In this document: piece after piece, positions 20,364 through 30,287 of the stretch
Layout: each line of letters begins with the position of its first letter
Position numbering within the stretch: position 1 is the first letter of the stretch
Origin: Paraphysomonas bandaiensis
Lineage: Eukaryota > Chrysophyceae
NCBI GenBank assembly: GCA_965644295.1
Contig: CBFFRP010000061.1
Coordinates: 1-41,119 of the forward strand
Direction of reading: 5' to 3'
Length of the DNA: 41,119 bases
Notes under the pieces: model-generated
What the model was told of the DNA's origin: nothing
What the model saw: the letters and a program-made list of their open reading frames with translations, nothing else
The model's database searches: none
Made by a program: the position numbers and the translations under genes

Positions 20364-21725
20364 GTATAGGTGGAAAAATTTAATTTTGGCCCTTTTTGGC
20401 CCTCGGCCCGCTAGGGCCCTCGGCCCGCATTTGGCCCTCTACTACAACTAACAATAATAACAATAATTCTTAATTAAAAACACACACAACACACACTACA
20501 ACCACAAGCAACAATAACGCACAAAGCAAAGGGCAGTATTACGCACAAAGCAAAGGGTCAAATTTAGCAAGAGTTATTAATATCTTAAGCAAGAGCAACT
20601 TTATACCAAAACATTTTTCGGAGCTGGGGGCTCCCCACGCTTCGACTCTACGAGCCGGCGTCCACTGCCCCCAGGCCCCCGCCCCTAAACAACGCCGGGG
20701 CCGGCCCCACCGGCCCTATTCCGGCGTTTGGCGCCGGTCTGAGCCCTGCCGGCGGCAACACAGCATGTCTCAATCTCCTCGGTGAAAGCACAGTCTTCGG
20801 CTGTCACTGTAGACTCCTTGCCACATCCAGTGTATTTCACTATCTCCTCAATTGAAATACAATCATCAGTGGGTACATCGACAACATATCCATTCTGCAG
20901 TCGGCACTGCTCGCGATAGCCAACGATGGACCCCTCGTAAAATCCAACTCTCACCACCTCGTACATGCACCCATCCTCAGGATCATAGTGGCTCTTCCCA
21001 ATCAAAAACTTGTATTGGTTGAGCTGCGCAAACTTAGTCCTTTGGACTGACCTGTCCATTTCAAATGCAGCGTAGTCCTCTGGCAATGTGAATTGCTGGA
21101 ATGGCAGATGTTTCGGCCGGGATGCATGACCCCTGAGAATTTTGTTTCGAAGTTCGACGTATTCTTGACTTAGCTTCCGAATAGTACTCACATATAACAC
21201 CACGGAAGGATGCGCAGTGGGAAAAGCCTCGTTCAGCTTTCTGTTAAACCTTTCCAGTGGATTGTTGGTTCTATTAATCAAGCGGGATGTTGATGACTCG
21301 TCTGTTACAATGCCATGCACATTCCAATCATTAGGATCGTACGAGAGCATCCAGGTCTTCACGAAGTATTTCCAGAATATGTCAAACTTGGCTCGGTGAA
21401 CACCTTCGTCAAAATGTTGGCGCACATATGGTATCCCTTTAGGCTCAATATCTTCAATAGGAATTGTTAATAGAATCGCCTGCTTGATGACAAAATTATT
21501 AATGAATTTGTATTAAGTTTTCAAAAAGTCGAAATTAAAAACTAATCACATTAGTTTTTTCAAAACTCGAAATCTTTAAAAGACAATAACTGAAATAATA
21601 TAACAAATCAAAATCTTCAGGAGGCAAAAACTGAAAAAAATTAATTTTAGAGGGCCCGCGGGGGGCCGCGGGCCCGCGAGGGCCGAGGGCCCTGGCGGGC
21701 CGCAAAAAAACCTTATCGTATAGGT
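20364..21725 (-). mobile_element. Mutator-like (MULE) element remnant
   Basis: The 8-bp direct repeat GTATAGGT at 20364-20371 and 21718-21725 may be the target duplication. Just inside, both ends carry similar inverted sequence: an A/T-rich start, then GC-rich blocks of ggccctcggcccg (20390-20440 and, inverted, 21650-21705). Between them lies a MULE transposase C-terminal fragment. The inverted repeats are imperfect, so the outer boundaries are tentative. Confidence 0.55.
20685..21525 (-). pseudogene. MULE transposase, C-terminal fragment with LIGK/IVGYR module
   Basis: The open frame runs from about 21525 (KFINNFVIKQ) to 20685. The segment RTNNPLERFNRKLNEAFPTAHPS (described here by position, about 21195-21265) followed by a helical stretch is characteristic of the end of Mutator-type transposases. 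The catalytic DDE part expected upstream is absent, so this is a fragment. Downstream at 20828-21018 is a module with FLIGKSHYDPEDG and GSIVGYRE that closely resembles one in the Copia polyprotein at 1442-1622. The last 30 residues are GC-rich low-complexity sequence read through the terminal repeat. Confidence 0.7.
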
Positions 21726-22091
21726 ATAGGAATGTGGCCCACAAGCAAAATGAAGCTGGGTTTACTGGAGTGTTACTATGCTTCGGACTGTTGGAATACG
21801 TATGGTTCTCTAAGATAGTACTGTAGAATACGTTAAATACAATGTGAAAAGCAGTAATACGTAGTCAATAGTCTAAGGTGCTATATAGCTAGAACTGTGA
21901 AACTGAAGTATTATATCATGACGATTCAAGATACGGAAGTTGAGCAGTGGTTGACATGAACGTAATAATTTATCATGTTGTTGACATATGTTTCACGACA
22001 ACGCACACAATTGTGTATACAATTATAATAACGTAATCTATCTAGTTTGACTAACTTAAACTTCTCTTGAAACGATCTTAATCATCTGAAA
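21726..22091. other. Non-coding stretch before the Copia relic
   Basis: No gene is seen. It may include the decayed 5' LTR and leader of the Copia relic that follows, but no LTR copy exists in the window for comparison. Confidence 0.35.
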
Positions 22092-23691
22092 ATGGTCAAT
22101 ACTCAATATGGTAGCGAATGCGGAGGAGAGAAGGAGGATAGAGCTGATGTTCCATGGTTCGACGAGAGCAACGTTGAGTAATGGATCGAAGACTTTGAGA
22201 CGTTCCTTATATGAGAAAGGAGCAGAGTGAGGTGGCTCTAGAAAGGCCACCAGAGGAAGAGGATTTCGGAATTCAACCCCTGAACAGTCTTGAGACCAAG
22301 TCCTACAAGGAAGCAGTGGACAACTATTGGAAGGCGAATGCAATTGCCTACTCATCATACTGCAGAGAGGCGGTGAAGCGATCTCCGAAGGCTTTGCAGA
22401 AGTTTCATCTGAAGCACAAGGAGTTTAAGGCAGCTGAAGGAAGGATTAACAAGTTCAGCGCCAGAGAGATGGTTAGCACTCTGAAATCGTGTTTTGAAGG
22501 AGGAAAACAAAACAAGATTATAGTGTTCTGCTCGCTCAGTTTGGATCATTCAAGATGAAGCCAGGGGAGACCGCAAAAGAGTATGTACTGCGTTTTGAGC
22601 TGCTTCTCCGTGAACTTCAGGCGCATAACCAAACGGTAACGGAAGAATCAAAAATTAGTAGGCTGAAGGAGGGAATTATCAGTGATGAATATGACGGTTT
22701 GAATTATGCTCTGTATTTAATGCCTGATGATGTACCATACGAATTGTTATCCAAACGTATCGAACAGTTCGACGACACCAAGTATTGGAGGAAAATCATA
22801 GAGAATAAGCGCAAGAGCACGGAGGAGCTGAATCATATTGAAAAGCCTCGAAAGAAAGAGAGAGTATCTACAAAGAGGATGTGTTCTTATTGCTCTAAGA
22901 AAGGTATAATACACAATCATAATACAGAACAATAATGTAGGAAGAAAAAGGGGGAAACGAAGGGACAAAGACCGGGCAGTAAGGAATATACAGGATGCAG
23001 AGTATGCATATCCAAAAACCATCGCGCGAACGAATGTCCCCGAAATTCCACTGGAAAGACAAAGAAACCCCAGAAATCTGGGAAAGTCTTCACGTTCGAA
23101 AATATCCGCAGAGGAGGAACCGAGTCTGACTCTGAGTCCGAAGCGAAAATGATTTATGACTGCGCTGTTGATATATATGCTAAAAGTTATGCATGTTGTA
23201 TGATTGAAAATGACCACTACTATACATACATAGATACATGCTACTCATCGTCTATGTTTTTGATAAATTAAATGATCAGCAAATACTCGATGAATCAATT
23301 CCATCAGATAGAGTTATCAGAGGCTCCAAGAAAGGACCTGTGATCAAAGTAATGGCAACAGGAAGGGCAAACGACTGGAAGGGTATCGAATACTCCAAAG
23401 ACATCAACCGGTTTCTGTGTTCGGGAAAACGTTTGAACGATATGAGTTATGAGTAGTTCATCGTTTTTGGAATGGAATTTGAATTGTGGATCACAACACT
23501 GGAGCGACCGTATTGGAGGGACCCATCCATCATGCTTTAATGGTATATATATTTATGACTGAGGTCCCTACGCAGAACTTACTGAGTCTGCCAGATGTAT
23601 CCAGCTGTAGTAGGGGTGCACCAGAAGCAAATTTGACTGATGAGTTGGAGCTGCTGCATATAGGAGAGTGAGCCATTTCAACAAAGCTATA
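22092..23691 (+). pseudogene. Decayed Copia gag-protease (second Copia family)
   Basis: A plus-strand gag begins near 22092 and is broken by in-frame stops near 22180 and 22213, a frameshift near 22515, and further stops after 22930. Recognisable parts are a gag helical segment (FKMKPGETAKEYVLRFELLL), a damaged zinc knuckle (CSYCSKKG), a second knuckle (CRVCISKNHRANEC), a protease site degraded to DTCYSS, and a region matching the protease-to-integrase stretch of the Copia element at 9884-11585 (TGATVLEG, LLSLPDVSS). The relic stops exactly where the Gypsy LTR at 23692 begins, in the pre-integrase zinc region, so a Gypsy insertion interrupted it. Its continuation is not found on the far side. 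Confidence 0.75.
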
Positions 23692-24785
23692 TATGCAAAA
23701 CTTAGGTTTTGAAACCTAAGATCACTGAAAAGAAATGCGCTTGTTTGTCGAAACAAGAAAACAGAATGCTTATTTAACTTATCACAGCCAGAAATACAAG
23801 CTCCCAAGTACCTCGCAACCTTAAGATCCCAAAAGGCATATCGATTAACTTAGCTATGATTAGTTAGATATAAAAAGAGAGTGAGAAGAAGACAAGACGG
23901 ACAGACCCCTAGTCACAAGACTCTCCTCCTCATACACGGAACATTGAATACAACCACAACCGTACAATATGCTCACACATGTACTACACCACATACGATT
24001 CATATCCTACATCGTTTATAGTCAAAAACGCCCTGAAATACGCCTAAATAGGTCTTTCCCCCAAAACCGCCGGTTTTTGAGTCCAAAAACCCAAAAATCC
24101 CCAATTTTAGATTGAGTCGCAAAAAACCAAGATCCCCAAGTCTAGAGTCTTGTATTTTCGAGACATATATAAAACCACCAATTTATGAACCACAAAAAAC
24201 TCAAAAATGGCAGTATTCGAATCACCAAAAAATTGCAATCTCATTTCATGGCAATATTATAATCTCATTCCAACCGTTAAATGCATAATACATATCAACT
24301 GTGCACAATATTCACAGAGAATGTTACACATTCATACTTGTACCAAATTATCCCCCATGCCATCCTTACGCATCAGACCTAAGGGCTCTTATCAATTTGT
24401 GCACCGACCTGAGAAATTCTATGGTGAGTATATCAGTGAGAAAATATTCGTATATCGGAGTCCGGAACGATGAGTACGCTCACAGAGTTACTCAAAACCA
24501 TCAAAGGACTTCTCATACCAATGTGTGGTTAACGAATATCAAGACAAAATTACCAAACTGTACTCTAAACTCCAGTAAGCCGCTTCGTCGTCAATGTCTT
24601 CTCTCTTGTAATAATAAAACAAACTACTACATTCATTCACTTCGTTTGCATTATAAACCAAGCTACACAACATCATCCTACATAATAATATACCTATTGT
24701 TATATTGTAATGATTATCATAATATATATCATAGTGACATCATTAAACATTGTCAAAGGGTGTTATAAAAGCCCACGTTATTACA
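23692..24785 (-). repeat. LTR of the truncated Gypsy copy
   Basis: On the minus strand it starts TGTAATAACGTGGGC and ends TTTTGCATA, again an ATA end. Blocks match the LTRs at 1953-3162, for example the stretch around aacgccctgaaatacgcctaaatagg read in reverse, but it is clearly diverged and about 120 bp shorter. Confidence 0.8.
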
Positions 24786-24819
24786 TTACCCTTTCTCCCC
24801 CCTCCAGATGCCGTGTAGC

Positions 24820-26121
24820 TACTCCTGAATAATTTTGGGATAAGCCGCAGCGTGCGACGCATCAACCAAAATCATGCAATCAGGGTCAAAAACAATAGAC
24901 CAAATAGTTGTCGAAGACATAGTTGGAACCGTTGAGATTAAAACGGGCGCTAATCTTGCGTTTGGAATTCTTGTGATACCAATGGGTGTACTTGAATTCC
25001 ATGACATACGCGGCCGTAGAATAATCCGGTAAACCAAGACTCTCGTACCACATAGAACCTGAGGTCAACATAGACAGTATCTCCAACGGATTCTGTTGTG
25101 ATATTCTCTTTCCTCATTGAAGAGATAAAACGCTCCGCCGTAAACGAGTCGTACGCGAGGTGTTGCAAGTAAGGCCTGGACTCACAGAAATCATAATATA
25201 TGCCTCACACTGAATATCCGGTGTCCATGGAATGTCCAAGATATCGCCGTCCGCATACTTCACCTTGAAGACCATCGTAGATTTGGTTCGTGAATCTCCC
25301 GTATATAAAGGAATCTCCTCCACCTTAAATTGCTCATGGTCTCGCATCGCCGCTTCAATAGCTGATTCCTTCTTATCTCCGAAAAATGGCTCAAGACCAG
25401 AGACACAGACAGTATTCCCGAATTCCCCCGGTAAGAAGATTTGAATTTGATAATCATTCTTGTATTGCCGTACCACTTCGAAAAGACCCTTCCTCCTCGA
25501 GGATAATTTCGAATGTAGTTTAGCACCAGCGTCGAACATAACAAAATCGCCTGTGGACAATACTGGTTTTGTTTGGCAGGATCCAAACCCGCTTCCGCTC
25601 GTTTCTGTACTAGAGACTTCTGGTAGTCTGCTGATATCTGGCGAACTAGAGCTAAGTAATCGTTCAGCCTTTTCAACAGCTGATGAGACGGATCATTGTC
25701 TCTCCCTTGGGCAGCCAAAAGGTTCTTATAGATAGAATCCTGGGACCCAAACGTCAGTTCGAATGCAGAATACCCCGCCTCACTACTCTCGTGGGTATTC
25801 AGAATGAACATGATAGTGGCAAGTAACAGTTCGCCCTCCAAAACAGCATCAGCCTCAATTCTCTTGTCAAAACAGATAGCCCGGATGTGACGAACCACTT
25901 CCTTAATAATACGCTCACATCCGTTGACATGCCTGTTGGCGATACTAAAAATATGACGGAGTCCTGACAACTTAACCAGTTCTGCGAATGAAAAGTTCTG
26001 ATTTGAGATCCGGACCCATATCTGATATAATCATATCCGTGAGCCCGTATGTACACCAGCATTTCCATACGGCTGTCATTCACCGCATATAAGTACACCA
26101 ATTTCGTAAACAAATTAACCA
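24820..26121 (-). pseudogene. Gypsy pol 3' fragment with frameshifts
   Basis: The fragment encodes the last third of pol: the integrase from just before the second catalytic acid (HIFSIANRHVNGCERIIKE), then the region PAKQNQYCP, the chromo-like segment (EEIPLYTGD, DIPWTPDI) and the C-terminal domain ending AAAYPKIIQE. Several frameshifts (near 25115, 25440, 25540 and 26000) break it. It aligns almost throughout with 7300-8642, which makes the extra C-terminal domain easy to compare. Confidence 0.85.
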
Positions 26122-26936
26122 TAAAGCAAACTATTTTCAAACTTGGGAAAAAATAATTCCCAAATATTTTCATTAAAATGATTTCTAGTTGAATATACAT
26201 ATTTTAAGATGAAAAAAGGATATACAGCAGCTTGAATGTTGATAAAAGTAAGGTAATATTATCAAGCTGTTTTTAGGTTCTTAACAAGTTTATTACTTTA
26301 TTGTTATTGTTGCATGCAAAATACAATAGACAATAATCATTAAACAATAATAATGATTGCAAGCTATCTTCTTTCTTCAATTTGCAGTTATCATCAATTA
26401 CTGAATTTTGATGAGCAAGCATAACAAGAGTACCTTCATCAACAAATTTCTTCAATCCCTTCGTTCTCCTCTGTAGTTCTTCTTAAGAACAACGTATGCT
26501 CAAGCAAAACAGAAACTGATCTATAACGTTTTAAAAGGATTTTAAGTGCACGCCAGCGGGCTGCTACACTGTTAAGCTCACCAGCGGGTGATGCTCCTCA
26601 ACTCAGACGCAAACCGCGAAAGAATTTAAATAAATCGTTATTTAAAACGTGTAATAGAAAAGTGAGTAACATGCTATACAACTCTACAGTAACACACACA
26701 TACAACATCATGTTCAGCATTTATTTCACTTCAGCACACAACACACCAGATCAGAAGTATTTTATCCGGTACGTATGTACAGCTTCAACACTCCGTGTAT
26801 ACACTGAAAGAGTAGAAACTGAATATGTAACTGAAAACTGAAAATACAAAAACACTCTGTACGTGTTAGAGAGTACAACAGAAGAGTAACATATAATACT
26901 ACTACCAACGCAGAAAATAACCAGTACTGCGTTACA
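26122..26936 (-). repeat. Probable LTR remnant of a fourth Gypsy element
   Basis: Its right end reads on the minus strand as polypurine tract, then TGTAACGCAGTACTGG, the same LTR start found in the Copia and small elements. The left limit is uncertain because the truncated Gypsy abuts it at 26121. Two short hairpins, ttgggaa/ttcccaa near 26140 and cagcttga/tcaagctg near 26228-26265, lie inside. Confidence 0.45.
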
Positions 26937-26957
26937 CTACCCTCTTCCCCCCCAGCT
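26937..26957 (-). promoter_or_regulatory. Polypurine tract of the fourth Gypsy element
   Basis: The minus-strand sequence CTGGGGGGGAAGAGGGTAG lies immediately before TGTAACGC. It closely resembles the tract at 8652-8672. Confidence 0.65.
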
Positions 26958-27144
26958 GAAGAAATTAGATTATGAATACAGACTGTGATTCTTGTCTTCA
27001 AATACTTAAATCGGCCATTCTAAGTATAAACAAACAAAATCATATTTAAACAGATATTGAGAATAAACTAGATAGACAAGGTAGTACTATAATAGAAATA
27101 AAACAATATTGGAAATATTATCATATATAATAGAAGAATAAAAC

Positions 27145-27640
27145 CTGTTTACAAGAGTATATCAGGAAAACTCTTGCAAAACTCCGCATTGACAAGCACC
27201 ATAGTACATGAATTAAAGTCAAAGCATAGTCCATAGCAGTAAACATCATACGCACTACTCCATTCATATGCACTATCGAATAGTGGACAGTATAAATCGA
27301 TGCGTAGACGGCGTTTGCCCATCGTTTATAACGGCATAATACTACATAGTTTGTGACATATAATAGCAATCCGGTAATGATAATGCGTCGTAGAAATCTG
27401 CTCCCCAAGCTCGTATGTTGATATACACCTCTTGGCCTGGTTGAACTCCATCAATCTGCTGTTTCCGCATTCGTAGTCGCTGTTCTTTATAGCTTCCTTA
27501 GCAGAAAATAAAAGTGGAAACAACGCAGGAACGTCTTTACAATACTGCTGAAAAGCCCGTGCGGTTGCAAGATCAGAATTATATGGAATCCACACTTGTG
27601 AATCATCACTACAGGGAGGATTCGAAATAAACGACAGTCT
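27145..27640 (-). pseudogene. Fourth Gypsy pol, C-terminal remnant
   Basis: Three minus-strand frames together align with the pol C-terminus of the other Gypsy elements. VWIPYNSDLA matches the DIPWTPDIQ part of the chromo-like region, YINIRAWGADFYDALSLPD matches YVDLRFYGDLWYESLGLPD, and DFNSCTMVLV matches DFDPARMILV near the end. It is heavily frameshifted and the rest of the element to the right is not recognisable. It shows that the C-terminal domain exists in a distinct, older Gypsy lineage. Confidence 0.65.
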
Positions 27641-28221
27641 GATGTATGCTAAGTTAAGCTAGTTAGCTAGCTAGATGCTCTAGATTGATTCATATGAACA
27701 CTAATATAAAATGCTATCTTGAAATACATGGGCGTTGCTTATTCTAATTTACTTGTACAGTTATACATAAATTACCCAAAAAAATCATGATTTTTACGAT
27801 ATATATATATATATATGACACAATTTTGAAAATAGCATATCTATACGAAATAATCGAATTAAAACTAACGTCATCCACAGCGCAAACAAAACACAATGAC
27901 ATAACAGTGACTATTCTGCGGTAATATTTATATCTTTCGATACATATATCGCGTAAATAGATATACAAGTACAACTAAGCCAATATCAGATATATGTATT
28001 CCCGATATAAAAAAATTTCAAGAAAATTGAATGAAAATGATAAAAATGATATTGCACCTGTGTAAAGTGCTAAAAAAGCTATCTTGATCCGACTTCCCGT
28101 TGCTTATTTGAATTTTCTCCGATTTCTACATATCACCAAAAATTACGTCAAATATATGCTATACGCACAGACAGGTATATAGATACAAGCATCACACAGA
28201 CCTTTATACTGCCTCCTTACA
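27641..28221. other. AT-rich non-coding stretch
   Basis: No gene is seen. It holds a short (TA)n run near 27799-27816. It may be the decayed upstream part of the Gypsy remnant. Confidence 0.4.
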
Positions 28222-29061
28222 ATTCCTTCTTCTGGTACTGATCCCACTAACACTACTGGACTCTATTTCATCTTCTGGTAGCCATTCCTCATAAATGAAG
28301 AACGATTAGATGGTCATAAGTCGATGTAACCGCCAAACCTGTTGAAATATCGTAAAAGTCGATTTAAGTTGAGTTTATGATACGCATTGCAATAATTAGT
28401 GTAGTAGATGTAAAGAGAACATGTTTGCAATGACATTTAATAAAATTTTATCAATTACAGATCAAAAAATGTTGAACGAAGCGGTTACATTATACATAAT
28501 ATATGTGCACTATGTGCTATACAATACAAAGGTGTTATTGACTAATTAAAGTACTTACAATCGACAATCAACCGAACTTCTGTCACGTTTTCCAGTAAAA
28601 ATAGATGCAGAATATACTGCACCAGTGTCTGTCAACTCCTGATTGCATAGAAATGAATGAGGAATAACAATATGTATTATTATGTATATATACTACCTTC
28701 ATATATTATCGCAACTGGTACTGCAGGATTGTTCGAACACCGTCATTATCGACCTCTGAACCTCAGACATCCCTCTGCCGCTGTAAGTGAACTGTACAAC
28801 AACCTAGCTGATATTAGGGTTCTTCACCAAAGCACCAATCTCACTCCTGCGGTACAACTTCATTAGCATTTGTACCGTCGTTGCTACAGAGCAAATCTTA
28901 TATAGGTAAAACTTCAGTGTCATATCGAAAAATAGAGGTGAAAGGTGCGAAGTTCTTTGCTGTGGGAACAGTAGCCCTCTCTGATACAGCTCAACGAATT
29001 GATAGACTGACAGCACTGAGCCTTTATACTTCACTACTTCGGGGTCTCTCCTCCCACTCAT
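28222..29061 (-). other. Possible exons of an unknown gene
   Basis: The minus-strand open frame 29061-28804 begins MSGRRDPEVVKYKG and reads like real protein (85 residues, helical, with KLYRRSEIGALVKNP). A further segment 28641-28556 (ELTDTGAVYSAS) lies between a good acceptor (aatcag) and a strong donor (GTAAGT). A third at 28341-28315 follows the acceptor tttcaacag and ends in a stop. I could not connect the first to the second in frame, and the product is not recognised. The Gypsy element at 29092 inserted just upstream of the first ATG. Confidence 0.3.
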
Positions 29062-29091
29062 CGGCTATGGTGCCTATGAGTGTCAATGACT

Positions 29092-30115
29092 TATGACGCA
29101 ACCCGGTTTGATAACCAGAATCACGGCTCGCAGTACAGGTATACCACACAAACACGCAAGTGTAAGAACAATGTATTATTAATGCTATGACTACTCTAAG
29201 CAATAACCTAATGCCCAGTTAGTGATTTCCGCCAGAAATCACCACGCAGGTAACACCGCCAGTGCAACAAGATCGTTGGCACCAAGCACTTCGGTTAAGC
29301 CTAAACAAGTGCATAACACCATAGCATACATGTTACACCCACTCCTACTCCTCAACAACATCACAACACCCTGCAACGTCATCACTACCCACAGAAACGT
29401 GTTTATTCTATAAACTGAATACACACAGCAACCTAGGAGTAACGTATAACCGCGTACTAATAGTACACTACATCCTACGTTTTACTTTCTACCTAAATAC
29501 CCATACAAAAACAGTATATCGCCACTTTGGTGTATTTTAGCATTCAAGAACCCAAAACCCCCAATATCCAGGTTATACGTAAATACAACCCTGCATACCA
29601 CGTATTGCATGTCACAATTGATTCCCCACTGAGTCTGGTATGAACACTCGTGCACCTCGAGTATATAATATCCATTCTCCGTTGATGTGATATGTACTTG
29701 CCCCCCTATAGGGTAGTATGGGTAATGCCAGTAAGTATTCCTATGGAAGTATACACTGCAACTGCTACACTGGAATACTGACCCACATAACTTTATTATA
29801 AATTTGTGGCAGGTTTCACATTGCGTGAAGTCACCATCAGCAGATCATAGTGTACATCCTCATCAGCAGATAAAAAGTGGACATCACACCTGAACGTTGA
29901 TTCCGTGTGTAAGTACATCACAGCTCATTACCCCATCCATCATCTTAATGAGTATAACATAGAATATGCATCCTAGACATGGTATAGGGTCCTGATAATA
30001 TAATGTTCTTGATATAGGGTCCTAAACTAATATCACAGGGTCCTGAATGGGCAATGCATGCAGTTCTGGTACTATAGCCACGTAGATAGGGCATAGGAAA
30101 TGCCACGTGGTCACA
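29092..30115 (-). repeat. 3' LTR of the second Gypsy
   Basis: On the minus strand it should start TGTGACCACGTGGC just after the polypurine tract and ends GGGTTGCGTCATA. The end is fixed by the copy at 40623; the start is inferred because the other copy is cut by the window. Confidence 0.8.
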
Positions 30116-30140
30116 CTGCCTCCCCCCCTTCGTTTTTGTG
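30116..30140 (-). promoter_or_regulatory. Polypurine tract of the second Gypsy
   Basis: The minus-strand run AACGAAGGGGGGGGAGGCAG lies directly before the LTR start. It resembles the G8 tract at 8652-8672. Confidence 0.75.
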
Positions 30141-30287
30141 AGAAATCCATGGTCGCACACATGTCAATGGGACTAGGTTTGAAATAGCCATCAAAACGAA
30201 CCACCATGGAGTATTATTATCATATTATAGATGTAATTCGGAGAATACTGAAAAATTTCACATCGTAAATTGTGGAGTAGGAACACT

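Larger units (their letters stand above)
23692..26121 (-). mobile_element. 5'-truncated Gypsy copy (same family as 1953-9883)
   Basis: Minus-strand integrase C-terminus, chromo-like and C-terminal domains (24820-26121) are followed by a polypurine tract (24786-24806) and one LTR (23692-24785). The homology to the intact element stops abruptly at about 26121, inside the integrase core, next to MVNLFTKLV. The 5' two thirds and 5' LTR are gone. Confidence 0.85.

Noticed and set aside
20390-20440. ggccctcggcccg repeats considered as a CRISPR-like or satellite array
   Set aside because: There is no regular spacing or spacers, and the inverted counterpart at 21650-21705 fits transposon termini.
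27799-27816. (TA)n run
   Set aside because: A simple microsatellite in AT-rich DNA with no associated feature.
29222-29424. Short open frames repeated at 40753-40955
   Set aside because: They lie in the LTR of the second Gypsy and overlap each other on opposite strands.
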